The notes under the pieces were generated by a model. That model saw only the letters and a program-made list of their open reading frames with translations, was not told the origin of the DNA and made no database searches. A stretch of 64,000 bases of DNA from NCBI RefSeq assembly GCF_002251295.1, contig NZ_NPJA01000019.1, positions 337,161 through 401,160 of the forward strand, given 5' to 3'. This stretch comes from Prevotella sp. P5-50. GTDB lineage: Bacteria; Bacteroidota; Bacteroidia; Bacteroidales; Bacteroidaceae. Within the stretch, counting starts at the first letter, position 1; each line of letters opens with the position of its first letter. The translations under genes were made by a program, and so were the position numbers. This document shows, piece after piece, positions 27,366 through 36,556 of the stretch.

Positions 27366-28394
27366 GTGCAACAGGCAGACAGCATTGCGCATAGTCAACA
27401 TACGGCACATGCCGACACTGCGTCGGCAACTGGTGCTGCACCCGTGCGCCAACTGACACCGGCTCAGGTGCTCAGATGGTTGCCTCGCAATGCTACGCCT
27501 GCTCAGCAGGACTCTGCCATTCAAGCCCATTTCAAGCCGGCACCCATCCGATGGAGTACGCGCCCCGACACCCTGCATCTGCCGGGACATGATGCGGGTC
27601 ACGATCTGTTGAAGGCAGAACTCCCGCAGTATTATCGCGAAGGATTCTTCTCCCACAATGCCATGTTCCACCCCGAACTCTCCGGTGGACGTATCGGTAT
27701 TGCCGGTTCACCCGTGCCCTACAGCATCCATAACGATGACCTCATCACCTCTATGCTGGTGGTATGTTTCCTGGCTGCCGTTGTGGCATTCTCCCATGCC
27801 CGTCGTTTCGTGGCTCGCCAATTCAAAGCGTTCTTCTATCGACCTGCAGAAGGAATCACCGAGGTGAAGGAGACAAGTAGTGAGATGCGCTTCCAGTTTT
27901 TCTTAGGATTAGTCACCAGCCTGTTAGTGGCACTGGTGTGCTATTTCTATACGCTAAACTTTATCGGCACCACCTTCACACTTCAGTCCAACTACCAACT
28001 CATAGCCATCTTCTTTGGATTGACAGTGGCATATTTCACAGGTAAGCTCCTCCTTAGTACGTGGGTCAATCTGGTGTTCTTTGGAAAGAAAAAAAATGAA
28101 CAATGGATAAAGTCCTCCTTGTTTCTTTTATCGGTGGAAGGAGTGCTTTTGTTCCCTGTCGTGTTGCTGCATGCCTATTTCGGTCTAAGTCCGGAAACCA
28201 GCATTACGTGCGTTGCTGTCGTGGCCATTTTGGTTAAAATCATGTCGCTCAGTAAGTGTCTGACCATCTTTTTCAATAGAAAACTCGTTAATTTGCAATT
28301 TTTTTTGTACTTTTGCACCCTTGAAATAGTACCGTTGCTTGTTTTTTGGAGTATAGCGGTATTCATAGGAAATTATCTGCAAATAAATTTTTAG
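27366..28394 (+). CDS. DUF4271 membrane protein
   Basis: The 342-residue product uses a GTG start 9 bp after metK. The first ~120 residues are soluble and low in complexity. Several membrane segments follow (e.g. MLVVCFLAAVVAFS, FFLGLVTSLLVALVCYFY, IAIFFGLTVAYFTG, SLFLLSVEGVLLFPVVLL, IVPLLVFWSIAVFIGNYL). This matches the Bacteroidota-specific DUF4271 family, which often precedes hemD. Its function is unknown. A -7-like box inside its 3' end probably drives hemD. Confidence 0.82.
   Translation: MQQADSIAHSQHTAHADTASATGAAPVRQLTPAQVLRWLPRNATPAQQDSAIQAHFKPAPIRWSTRPDTLHLPGHDAGHDLLKAELPQYYREGFFSHNAMFHPELSGGRIGIAGSPVPYSIHNDDLITSMLVVCFLAAVVAFSHARRFVARQFKAFFYRPAEGITEVKETSSEMRFQFFLGLVTSLLVALVCYFYTLNFIGTTFTLQSNYQLIAIFFGLTVAYFTGKLLLSTWVNLVFFGKKKNEQWIKSSLFLLSVEGVLLFPVVLLHAYFGLSPETSITCVAVVAILVKIMSLSKCLTIFFNRKLVNLQFFLYFCTLEIVPLLVFWSIAVFIGNYLQINF
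28308..28315 (+). promoter_or_regulatory. -7 element inside the DUF4271 gene, probable hemD promoter
   Basis: TACTTTTG follows a T-rich tract and is 87 bp upstream of the hemD ATG. It fits TAnnTTTG, but no -33 TTTG is found at 19-20 nt. Confidence 0.4.
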
Positions 28395-28401
28395 GACACC
28401 G

Positions 28402-29151
28402 ATGATCAAGAAGATTCTCATTTCGCAACCGAAACCAATAAGTGAAAAATCGCCATATTTTGATATTGCGGAAAAATATAACGTAGAGTTTGTATTCCGT
28501 CCTTTCATCAAGGTTGAAGGACTGGAACCTAAAGAGTTTCGTGCGCAGAAAATAAACATTCTCGATTTTACGGCAATTGTTTTCACTTCACGTCACGCCA
28601 TCGACAATTTCTTCACGCTGGCAAAGCAGATGCGTATCACCATTCCTGAAGATATGAAATATTTCTGTGTGACAGAGACAATATCGCTGTATATACAGAA
28701 ATACGTGCAGTATCGCAAGCGCAAAGTGTTCTTCGGAAATACTGGAAAGATTGACGATTTGCTGCCTACAATGGTTAAGCACAAGACAGAGAAATATCTT
28801 GTGCCAATGAGTGATGTAAACAGTGGATCGGTAGCTAAGTTGCTGGAGTCGAAAAAACTGCAGCATCGCGAGTGCGTGATGTATCGCACCGTGAGCAACG
28901 ACTTTACCGAACAGGAAGCAAAAGACTTCGATTACGATATGTTGGTGTTCTTCAGTCCTTCGGGAATTGAGTCACTCACCAAGAATTTCCCCGGCTTCGA
29001 TCAGGGAAAAGTGGCTATCGCAACCTTCGGTCCTGCTACAGCCAAGGCTGCTCAGGATGCAGGATTGCGCGTCGACTTGGAAGCTCCTTCAAAGCAATAT
29101 CCCTCAATGACTGGTGCACTTCAACACTATCTGGAAGAGCACAAAGGCTAA
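28402..29151 (+). CDS. hemD: Uroporphyrinogen-III synthase
   Basis: The 249-residue protein matches the HemD fold, with two alternating Rossmann-like domains. FTAIVFTSRHAIDNFF and LVFFSPSGIESLTKNFP are the paired conserved turns, and IATFGPATAKAAQDAGLRVD is the typical C-terminal motif. It cyclises hydroxymethylbilane with ring D inversion. Family identity by sequence is always weak for HemD, but these motifs and the Bacteroidota gene order (DUF4271-hemD-rnpA) support it. It starts 7 bp after the DUF4271 stop. Confidence 0.85.
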   Translation: MIKKILISQPKPISEKSPYFDIAEKYNVEFVFRPFIKVEGLEPKEFRAQKINILDFTAIVFTSRHAIDNFFTLAKQMRITIPEDMKYFCVTETISLYIQKYVQYRKRKVFFGNTGKIDDLLPTMVKHKTEKYLVPMSDVNSGSVAKLLESKKLQHRECVMYRTVSNDFTEQEAKDFDYDMLVFFSPSGIESLTKNFPGFDQGKVAIATFGPATAKAAQDAGLRVDLEAPSKQYPSMTGALQHYLEEHKG

Positions 29152-29244
29152 CTGCGCAACATTGCGCTATCCCAATGGCGAGGTCTTATCCGTTAGTGGA
29201 TGACCGAGCCTCTATATATAAATAAGGTATAGACAGATATCACC

Positions 29245-29637
29245 ATGGCTACCCATACGCTCAACAAGCAAGAGCGGTTGTGTGGATTGCGACTCACAGA
29301 ACAACTCTTCGACAGGGCAGGCAGCCGCTCTGTGGCTTCATTCCCTATCAGGGCAGTCTGGAGAGAGACTGAACGCCACGAGGGCGAACCGCCTGTCAAG
29401 GTACTGATGAGCGTATCTAAACGCCATTTCAAACGGGCCGTCAAGCGTAATCGCGTCAAACGACAGTTGCGCGAAGCATACCGACTCAATAAGCAAATTA
29501 TTGTTGAGGCTGTAGAACAGCAGTCGGGGCGTGCACTGATGGTGGGATTTGTATGGCTTGCCGACGAACTCTTCCCTTCTGAGGTGGTGGCAGAGAAGAT
29601 AAACAAACTGTTGAACCGCATAGCAGAGAAATTATGA
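29245..29637 (+). CDS. rnpA: Ribonuclease P protein component
   Basis: The 130-residue basic protein contains the RNase P protein signature [18 protein letters not shown]. It binds the catalytic RNA and helps process tRNA 5' leaders. Unlike many bacteria there is no rpmH immediately upstream. Its stop codon overlaps the yidD start (ATGATG run at 29634), so the two are translationally coupled. Confidence 0.95.
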   Translation: MATHTLNKQERLCGLRLTEQLFDRAGSRSVASFPIRAVWRETERHEGEPPVKVLMSVSKRHFKRAVKRNRVKRQLREAYRLNKQIIVEAVEQQSGRALMVGFVWLADELFPSEVVAEKINKLLNRIAEKL

Positions 29638-29891
29638 TGATGCAGTGGGTACGTCGTCTGATAAAGATTATATCGCGCATCTTGGTGTGGTTGTTGCTGC
29701 TACCCATCCGTTTCTATCAGGTGGCTATCACACCATATACACCGCCGTCATGCCGATTCACACCCACTTGCAGCGAATATGCACGTCAGGCACTCATCAA
29801 GCATGGCCCTGTCAAAGGACTTGCACTTGCCATTTGGCGCATCCTCAGATGCAATCCATGGGGCGGTTCGGGTTATGACCCCGTGCCGTGA
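29634..29891 (+). CDS. yidD: Membrane protein insertion efficiency factor YidD
   Basis: The 85-residue protein has the family signature [18 protein letters not shown] and [13 protein letters not shown], with an amphipathic N-terminal helix. It aids YidC-dependent membrane insertion. It overlaps rnpA by 4 bp. The start could be at any of two consecutive ATGs. Confidence 0.95.
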   Translation: MMMQWVRRLIKIISRILVWLLLLPIRFYQVAITPYTPPSCRFTPTCSEYARQALIKHGPVKGLALAIWRILRCNPWGGSGYDPVP

Positions 29892-29944
29892 ACCATGCCC
29901 ACAACTTGAAACAACATACAGGAAATCTAAAAACAATATAGTAT

Positions 29945-31240
29945 ATGAAGAACTTTGTAGAAGAACTTCGCTGGCGCGGAATGCTGGCACAGATGATGCC
30001 TGGCACAGAAGAACTGCTCCAGAAAGAAATGGTTTCGGCATACTTGGGTACTGACCCTACTGCCGATTCGTTACACATCGGTCACCTCTGTGGTATCATG
30101 ATGTTGCGCCATTTGCAGCGTTGCGGCCACAAACCATTCATCCTGGTGGGTGGAGCTACCGGTATGATTGGCGACCCTTCAGGTAAGAGTCAGGAGCGCA
30201 ATCTGCTGAACAATGAGACACTCTATCACAATCAGGAGTGCATCAAAGCACAGGTGGCTAAGTTTCTCGACTTCGATTCTAAAGAAGCAAATGCCGCCGA
30301 GATGGTCAACAACTACGATTGGATGAAGGACTTCACCTTCCTCGATTTCGCAAGAGAGGTGGGAAAGCACATTACCGTTAACTATATGATGGCTAAGGAA
30401 AGTGTGCAGCAACGTCTCAATGGAACTGCACGCGACGGACTGTCATTCACCGAATTCACCTATCAGTTGCTTCAGGGCTACGACTTCCTCTACCTCTATC
30501 AGCACAAAGGTGTGAAACTTCAGTTGGGTGGTAACGACCAATGGGGCAACATGACCACAGGTACAGAACTCATCCGCCGTACCCTTGGCAACGATGTGGA
30601 GACCTTTGCACTCACTTGCCCACTCATCACCAAGAGCGACGGTAAGAAGTTTGGTAAGACCGAGAGTGGTAACATCTGGCTCGATCCTAAGCGCACCACA
30701 CCTTATAAGTTCTATCAGTTCTGGCTCAATGTGAGCGATGATGATGCGGAACGCTATATCAAAATCTTCACTTCACTGGAGAAGGAGGTGATCGATGCAC
30801 TGGTCGAAGAACACAAACAGGACCCCGGTCGCCGTATTCTTCAGAAGCGTTTGGCAGAGGAAGTTACTGTCATGGTTCACTCGCAGGAGGCGCTTGACAC
30901 CGCTATCGAGGCTTCGTCTATCCTTTTCGGTAAATCTACCAAGGAGAGCCTGGAGCGTCTCGACGAACAAACCTTCCTCGATGTATTCGACGGAGTTCCT
31001 CAGTTTGAGATTGGCAAAGACCAGTTGGGGCAGTCTGCCATCGAACTCTTTACCGTTGCAGCACCTGTATTCCCTTCAAAGGGCGAGATGCGCAAAATGG
31101 TTCAGGGAGGCGGTGTAAGTCTCAACAAGGAGAAGCTGACCGACCAGAATCGTCCTATTACAGCCGAAGATCTCATCGATGGAAAGTATCTTCTGGCACA
31201 GAAAGGTAAGAAGAACTACTATCTGTTGGTAGTAAAATAA
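29945..31240 (+). CDS. tyrS: Tyrosyl-tRNA synthetase
   Basis: The 431-residue class I synthetase has the HIGH-type motif LHIGHL (His44-His47) and the KMSKS-type loop KFGKT (residues 235-239). An S4 RNA-binding domain ends the protein. It charges tRNA-Tyr. It is the last gene of the co-directional block and is followed by a tRNA-Gln gene with its own promoter. Confidence 0.97.
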   Translation: MKNFVEELRWRGMLAQMMPGTEELLQKEMVSAYLGTDPTADSLHIGHLCGIMMLRHLQRCGHKPFILVGGATGMIGDPSGKSQERNLLNNETLYHNQECIKAQVAKFLDFDSKEANAAEMVNNYDWMKDFTFLDFAREVGKHITVNYMMAKESVQQRLNGTARDGLSFTEFTYQLLQGYDFLYLYQHKGVKLQLGGNDQWGNMTTGTELIRRTLGNDVETFALTCPLITKSDGKKFGKTESGNIWLDPKRTTPYKFYQFWLNVSDDDAERYIKIFTSLEKEVIDALVEEHKQDPGRRILQKRLAEEVTVMVHSQEALDTAIEASSILFGKSTKESLERLDEQTFLDVFDGVPQFEIGKDQLGQSAIELFTVAAPVFPSKGEMRKMVQGGGVSLNKEKLTDQNRPITAEDLIDGKYLLAQKGKKNYYLLVVK

Positions 31241-31258
31241 TATTTTTTGAAGGAAAAA

Positions 31259-31290
31259 TTTGGTGGAACGCCAAATTTTGCGTACCTTTG
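31259..31290 (+). promoter_or_regulatory. Promoter of tRNA-Gln
   Basis: TTTG (31259-31262) and TACCTTTG (31283-31290) are 20 nt apart. The -33 region overlaps an 8-bp inverted repeat, AAATTTGG-7 nt-CCAAATTT. It may also be the tail hairpin of tyrS. Confidence 0.75.
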
Positions 31291-31310
31291 CAGCCGCTAA
31301 CGGGTATGTA

Positions 31311-31381
31311 TGTCCTATGGTGTAATGGTAGCACAACAGGTTTTGGTTCTGTTTGTGGTGGTTCGAATCCGCCTAGGACAA
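31311..31381 (+). tRNA. tRNA-Gln (anticodon TTG)
   Basis: The acceptor stem TGTCCTA (31311-31317) pairs with TAGGACA (31374-31380). The D-arm (TGGTGTAATGGTAGCA), anticodon stem ACAGG/TCTGT with loop TTTTGGT, and T-arm GGTGGTTCGAATCCGCC are all present. Loop positions 34-36 are TTG, which reads CAA as glutamine. The 3' CCA is not encoded. Confidence 0.93.
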
Positions 31382-31392
31382 CATTCCAGGCC

Positions 31393-31439
31393 ATAGCAAA
31401 AGGGCTGGACTCTCACAAATGAGTCCAGCCTTTTGCTAT
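31393..31439 (+). terminator. Terminator after tRNA-Gln
   Basis: GGCTGGACTC (31403-31412) pairs with GAGTCCAGCC (31421-31430), extended on both sides by ATAGCAAAA and TTTTGCTAT. The resulting long stem has one bulged G and a T-rich 3' side. It could work in both directions. Confidence 0.85.
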
Positions 31440-31920
31440 TGATTATTTCTGTTTCTAACTCGCAGAAAAAAGGTTATGTGCTTTTATGATAGGATAATCG
31501 AATGAGTTGTAAATGTTTGTGTTATATTATTTTGTTTTATCTGTAAATCAATTTTAATACAGTGGTCTTGTGTCGCCTTTTTGTTGTTTAAATATGGTTA
31601 GTTATTGTGTGTGCTTGAACTGTAATTGGTTATAATGTGCGTCAGATGGCTTTCAGTGGATGTTGTGGCATGGGAAAATGGTCAGTTCGTGTTCCTGTTC
31701 AGGGGGTGACAACATGTGATGGGGTTTGAAAGGTTTTGTCGGATATTAATAGGTTCGCGCGCGAGCAGTTTCAGACTTTGTGTTGGTAAAAAGAGCTCAT
31801 TACAGCCATTTGCTTTGTCTTGTGCTTAGGGTGTACCATCCGGTGGGTTGATTTGCAGCACGCGCCTTGTAAATGGCTGAAAACAGGCATAATGGTTGGA
31901 GGTTGTGGTTGACAGATTGC

Positions 31921-32108
31921 TTTGTTTGCCTCTCGTCGCCGTTTCGATTGGCTCTCGTCGTCTTCTCGTCGTCATTTCGTTGTTTTTTCGCTGTTTTCTC
32001 GTTCGTTATTCGTTATGTCCTCGATCGGCTAACGAATAACGAACGAAAGCACAACGAGAGACGAACGAGGGACGAACGAGAAGTGATCGAGAAGCGAACG
32101 AAAAATGG
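31921..32108. repeat. Large imperfect inverted repeat with 10-11 bp phased TCGT/ACGA motifs
   Basis: The centre is a perfect 17-bp inverted repeat, TCGTTCGTTATTCGTTA (31999-32015) and its complement (32030-32046), with a 14-nt loop. The left flank repeats TCTCGTCGTC/TTTCGTTG-type units and the right flank repeats GACGAACGAG-type units, both at about 10-11 bp. Almost every TCGT on the left is matched by ACGA on the right, which yields one long imperfect hairpin. Confidence 0.8.
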
Positions 32109-32354
32109 CTGGGTGTTGGATGAAATTTGCGATAAAATGTATGTATATCTTACCTTGTATGTCGTTTGTGGTGTTGAGATATATGAATGTCGTGATTTTT
32201 ATGTCGCACACGAAATTTTTTTATCCAAGGAACTATAGGCAAGGGAACTCCAAGCAAATATCTACAAGTAAAATTATACGTCCATTATACGAACCATATA
32301 TTATACGTTCATTACACGAACATTAGCATGCCAACCTCCCCGATAAACTGCAAT

Positions 32355-32432
32355 TTACACTTCTGTCACTCCATATTCTGGATGAACCTTTTCTAATTCG
32401 TCGCCGAGGCGGCGACGCTCCTCGTAGCTCAT
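32355..32432 (-). pseudogene. Possible 3' relic of an unidentified gene
   Basis: The minus strand reads MSYEERRRLGDELEKVHPEY plus GVTEV and a stop. The charged, helix-like composition looks protein-like, but the ORF is 25 codons long with no upstream extension. It may be the tail of a decayed accessory gene, or chance. Confidence 0.2.
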
Positions 32433-32597
32433 TACACGACAACAAAGTTTTTCGTTTTATCTGCCACCCTATCTTCCACCCTATAACCCACAGACATTCA
32501 TCGTGTTACAGCGATGTTTGCCTAAAGGCGGCAGATGGCAGATGAAAAATAACATAAAATTACAGACCTAACTCTTTTCTGTTTGCACAATTATTTG

Positions 32598-32605
32598 TAA
32601 CTTTG
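32598..32605 (+). promoter_or_regulatory. -7 element of the fimbrial operon
   Basis: TAACTTTG is a full match to TAnnTTTG. It leaves an A-rich leader of about 185 nt before the first gene at 32798, long enough to hold regulation. No fold was recognised. Confidence 0.55.
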
Positions 32606-32797
32606 CCACAAGTTATAATAATAACTTATTTAACAACAAAACATAAATGAACAACACGCTTCAGACATAAAATAACAAAATACAAATAACCACCCCAAAC
32701 ACAACAACAGATAAAACAAAACAACTAAGGATTGAAGTATACCCCAACAAACACAAAAATAGAGGCATAGACACTCATATCCTGAATATGTATATTT

Positions 32798-33373
32798 ATG
32801 AAAAAGTTGGCATTATTCATTGTTGTCATATTGTCAATGACAAGCTCGCAACTGTCCGCTCAGAATTTAGCCGTAAAGACAAACTTCCTTTACTGGGCTA
32901 CTACCACACCTAATATCGGAGCCGAGGTTTCGATAGACAAGAATCATACAGCACAAATGTTTTTCGGACTAAACCCTTGGAAACAGTCGGGAGGCGACCA
33001 TTCTACATTGCGTCATTGGTCGTTTACGCCCGAGTATAGATACTGGTTCTGCCAGAGTTTCAACGGTTGGTTTGTTGGAGCTCATCTCATGGGAGGTGAG
33101 TTTAACGTTAGTGGGGTAGACTTTCCCTTTGGATTGCTGTCCACACAGAAGAATCACCGCTATGAGGGATGGTTCATTGGCGGAGGCGTAAGCGGCGGAT
33201 ACCAATGGCCATTGTCAAGACATTGGAATCTTGAGACATCACTTGGTATAGGCTACGACTTTATAAAGTACGACAAATATAAATGTGGCACATGTGGCAG
33301 AAAACTTAAGAGCAGCCACACCAACTACTTTGGACCTACCAAGGCAGCACTATCGCTGATATATGTATTATAG
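32798..33373 (+). CDS. DUF3575 outer-membrane protein, fimbrial operon
   Basis: The 191-residue product has a signal peptide (MKKLALFIVVILSMTSSQLSAQ) and the DUF3575 pattern (NLAVKTNFLYWATTTPNIGAE, EYRYWF, WFVGAHLMGGEFN, GYQWPLSRHWNLETSLGIGY). This predicts a small beta-barrel. DUF3575 genes commonly open Mfa/Fim-type fimbrial operons in Bacteroidales. Its stop overlaps the upstream reading of the next gene, whose probable start is 20 bp after it. Confidence 0.85.
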   Translation: MKKLALFIVVILSMTSSQLSAQNLAVKTNFLYWATTTPNIGAEVSIDKNHTAQMFFGLNPWKQSGGDHSTLRHWSFTPEYRYWFCQSFNGWFVGAHLMGGEFNVSGVDFPFGLLSTQKNHRYEGWFIGGGVSGGYQWPLSRHWNLETSLGIGYDFIKYDKYKCGTCGRKLKSSHTNYFGPTKAALSLIYVL

Positions 33374-33392
33374 AACAAAGCTGAAAAACGAT

Positions 33393-34715
33393 ATGAAACA
33401 GAACTTTCTTTACATATTGACATTTCTGACACTTGCCGTCAGTCCATGCCGAGGGCAAGAGTGCAAGGGTGTATCCATAGCCAACAGCAGCATAAAGGTG
33501 GAGAATGTAAGGGTGAGCCATATCGACAAGCAGCTTACGTTGTCGATGACCCTCAACCTCGACCAGCTGCAGATGCCCACCAACAACCAGTTTGTTCTTT
33601 CTCCATCCATAACAACTGCCGATGGCGATGTGGCTATGCCTAAGATTGTGGTTAACGGCAACCGACAGCACATTATGCAGCAGCGCAACCGCCACAACAA
33701 TTATGGTGCTGATGCCTATATCGTGAAACGCACCAACGGCAAACCGCAGCAGATAGCCTATCTGCGCTCTGTTACCTACGACAAGAAGTTTGTTGACTAT
33801 AAGGTGCGTATTAACGAGGACCTTTGCGGATGTGGCGACAACCTTGCCAACAAACAATACGAACTGATGGAATATCGCCGACCAACTGCCAAGTTTGTAA
33901 GACCAGAGGTGGTGGCAGAGAAGATACGCGAGCTGGACAAGCGTGCCTACATCGACTTCCCAGTAAACCGCACCGAGCTTAACCCTCTGTACCGTCGCAA
34001 TCCCGAACAGCTCGACAGTATAATACGAACTATCAACACGCTAAAGGAAGACAACAACCTAACGGTGTTGGCAGTGAATATCCACGGATTTGCATCGCCA
34101 GAGGGACGCTTCGACAACAACGACCGCCTTGCCAAGGAGCGTGCGCACACCCTTACACAGTATGTGCAGCGTATGGTGCAGCTCGACGAAGGCATCTTCA
34201 CGGTGTCGCACACGGCAGAAGACTGGGACGGTCTGCGCAAGTTTGTAGCCGAGAGCAACATCGAGCACAAGCAGCAGATACTTGACCTTGCCAACGACAC
34301 ATCGCTAAAGGAAGACGAACGCGAGGCTAAGATTAAGGCTGCATTTGCAGACGAGTACAAATTCCTTCTGGCTGTATGCTATCCAGCCCTGCGCCACTCC
34401 GACTACCATATTAAATATAAGGTGCGCCCATTCAATGTTGAGGAGGCCAAGGCTTTGGTAAAGACCCGACCACAATTGCTATCGCAAAACGAGATGTATA
34501 TGGTGGCACAAACCTACGAGCCTGGCTCAAAGGAGTTCAACGAGATAATGGAGATAGCGGTACGTATGTATCCTGACGATCCAACAGCCAACCTTAATGC
34601 AGCTTGCACACGTCTTAACGCAGGCGATGCCGAGGGTGCAAAGCCTTATCTTGACAAGGCTGGAGACAGCGAGGAGGCTAAGGCTGCAAGAAAAGTATAC
34701 GAAGAGATTAAATAA
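33393..34715 (+). CDS. DUF3868 protein with OmpA-like C-terminal domain
   Basis: The 440-residue product starts MKQNFLYILTFLTLAVSPCR with a signal peptide. The N-terminal ~150 residues are DUF3868-like, with a CGCGD cysteine cluster. The middle has an OmpA-like peptidoglycan-associated pattern (LNPLYRRNPEQLDSI ... HGFASPEGRFDNNDRLAKER), and a TPR-like tail ends it. Such proteins accompany FimA/Mfa fimbriae and may anchor or organise assembly at the outer membrane. An upstream ATG at 33363 overlaps the previous gene and is less likely. Confidence 0.82.
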   Translation: MKQNFLYILTFLTLAVSPCRGQECKGVSIANSSIKVENVRVSHIDKQLTLSMTLNLDQLQMPTNNQFVLSPSITTADGDVAMPKIVVNGNRQHIMQQRNRHNNYGADAYIVKRTNGKPQQIAYLRSVTYDKKFVDYKVRINEDLCGCGDNLANKQYELMEYRRPTAKFVRPEVVAEKIRELDKRAYIDFPVNRTELNPLYRRNPEQLDSIIRTINTLKEDNNLTVLAVNIHGFASPEGRFDNNDRLAKERAHTLTQYVQRMVQLDEGIFTVSHTAEDWDGLRKFVAESNIEHKQQILDLANDTSLKEDEREAKIKAAFADEYKFLLAVCYPALRHSDYHIKYKVRPFNVEEAKALVKTRPQLLSQNEMYMVAQTYEPGSKEFNEIMEIAVRMYPDDPTANLNAACTRLNAGDAEGAKPYLDKAGDSEEAKAARKVYEEIK

Positions 34716-34749
34716 CATAATTAACATTGATAATTAAACTCAAAGTATT

Positions 34750-36462
34750 ATGAAGATATTAAAATTTTTCCCTTTGGCATGCGCTGCATTGATGATGAGT
34801 GCATGTAGTTCGGACAACAACATCGAAGGTGGAGCAACAAAACCTGGTAGTGATCCGCAGTATCTCGCTGTGAACATTGTGAATGTGGGAACAACCCCTA
34901 CCCGTGCCGGAGACTATGAGAACGGAACTACGGAGGAAAGCAAAATCAAAAAGGTGCGTTTCTACTTCTTCAATGGTGATGGATCGCCTTATCTTATCAA
35001 GAATCCTAATGTTACAGGAGTAACAGGTGGTGGAAGCGTAAACTATCTTGAGGCTACCCCTGGTGACGATACCACTACTCCTGGCACCTCAACAAGTGTA
35101 GAGAAGATTACGCAAACCGTACTCGTAATCAATGGTGAGCAGAATGCTGCTCCTGCTGCTATTATGGCTGTTGTTAATCCAGAGACTGTTGAGCCTGCAA
35201 CTCTCAAGGATGGCGCAACTATGAGATTGAGCGAACTTCGTAAAGCTGCAGTAGGTCAAAATTTCTACAAAAAGGATGCGTCTACAGGTGCTCTATCTGA
35301 CTTTGTAATGAGCAACTCAGTATATGTAAATACAGGTGAAGATGTTTGTGCTTCGCTTGTTGCAGGTCATATAGCAACTTCGCAAGAAACTGCCATGACA
35401 AAGCCAGTAGACCTATATGTAGAGCGTGTTGTGGCTAAGGTTACTGCCGATGTGGATAAAGATGCCTTTAAGGTTGGCGATGGTTCTAACTGGGAAACTA
35501 CCAAATATGGTACAAAAACAGCTGTAGGCAAAATCGGAGCTTACGACGTTTATGCAGTTATCGATGGTTGGGGATTGGCTGACGAGAACGGTAAGGCTGA
35601 GATAGAAAAGCAGGTAAGCAAATCATGGACTGACGGAAATTTAGGCTTTAGCCCTTGGACAACATCCGACTATCACCGTTGTTTCTGGGAACAATCTGTA
35701 GCATTAGATGCAGGCATTGGCGGCAATCAGCCTGTTAATCATTTGTATAAAGATTTTAAGGCCAAGATGAATGACGTATTGTACACATTGCCTAACACTC
35801 CAGACGCCAAAATTACTAATGTATATGATAACAATGTGACAAAATTCTTGGTCGCAGCTACTCTTAAATACAAAGATGAGAATGACAATTGGCATTTAGC
35901 AGAGATATGTAGATATAATGGTGTGGAGTTTCTTGGAATAGACAACTTGAAGACGCAGGTGGCAAATACATTCTCGAAGTATTATACAAGTACTGATAAT
36001 GGTTCTACATATACTCAGCTTGCTAAAGACGACATCACCTTTGCTGAGCCTACTACTTCTATGAAGAATTATCAAGTTACTCCAACTTTGGTTGACGATC
36101 CTGCTGGTACAAAGGAGTATTACACAAAATCTTCAACTGGCACATATACATTGGTAAGTAAAGATGTGGTTAATGCAGCCATTGGAGCAGATAAGGCAGA
36201 AATCAGAACAGAAGGTAAAGCATACTACTATGTTCCAGTAAAGCACCTTGGTACTGCAGGAACTCTTGGCGAATATGGTGTTGTGCGCAACCACTTCTAC
36301 AAGATTACTTTGAATGGTATTAAAGGCTTTGGTACACCAGTATACAATCCTGATAAGGTTATTGACCCAACTGTGCCTTCTTACGATAATACATTTTTGG
36401 CTGCCCGCGTTCAGGTTTTGCAATGGCGCATAGTAAACCAGAATGTAAGCCTTGGCAAATAG
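34750..36462 (+). CDS. Mfa1/FimA-superfamily major fimbrillin-like lipoprotein
   Basis: The 570-residue product has a lipoprotein signal (AALMMSAC-SSDNN). The region TPTRAGDYENG has an Arg placed where RgpB-like proteases process FimA/Mfa1 precursors before strand-exchange polymerisation. The C-terminal segment (VRNHFYKITLNGIKGFGTPV ... ARVQVLQWRIVNQNVSLGK) is the typical donor-strand region of Mfa1-like subunits. As the first FimA-type gene after the assembly genes and the one with this C-terminus, it is the best candidate for the shaft subunit. Confidence 0.85.
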   Translation: MKILKFFPLACAALMMSACSSDNNIEGGATKPGSDPQYLAVNIVNVGTTPTRAGDYENGTTEESKIKKVRFYFFNGDGSPYLIKNPNVTGVTGGGSVNYLEATPGDDTTTPGTSTSVEKITQTVLVINGEQNAAPAAIMAVVNPETVEPATLKDGATMRLSELRKAAVGQNFYKKDASTGALSDFVMSNSVYVNTGEDVCASLVAGHIATSQETAMTKPVDLYVERVVAKVTADVDKDAFKVGDGSNWETTKYGTKTAVGKIGAYDVYAVIDGWGLADENGKAEIEKQVSKSWTDGNLGFSPWTTSDYHRCFWEQSVALDAGIGGNQPVNHLYKDFKAKMNDVLYTLPNTPDAKITNVYDNNVTKFLVAATLKYKDENDNWHLAEICRYNGVEFLGIDNLKTQVANTFSKYYTSTDNGSTYTQLAKDDITFAEPTTSMKNYQVTPTLVDDPAGTKEYYTKSSTGTYTLVSKDVVNAAIGADKAEIRTEGKAYYYVPVKHLGTAGTLGEYGVVRNHFYKITLNGIKGFGTPVYNPDKVIDPTVPSYDNTFLAARVQVLQWRIVNQNVSLGK

Positions 36463-36556
36463 TAAATATTAACAACTCTTTTTTTAGGCGGTATGGCTCT
36501 CACACATGGAGGGGGAGCCGTACCTCCTATATAATTCTCCCACAAAACAACGAATT

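Larger units (their letters stand above)
31440..32597. other. Long gene-poor region
   Basis: About 1.16 kb between the tRNA terminator and the fimbrial operon promoter lacks a convincing gene. It contains the phased inverted repeat at 31921-32108 and a run of ATTATACG/ATTACACG repeats around 32270-32325. A possible 25-codon gene relic lies on the minus strand at 32355-32432. A 121-codon ORF at 31873-32238 is driven by the repeat and is not credible as a protein. Confidence 0.6.

Noticed and set aside
31873..32238. 121-codon ORF across the phased inverted repeat
   Set aside because: Its composition follows the TCGT/ACGA repeat (Ser/Phe/Arg/Glu runs) and there is no promoter or domain.
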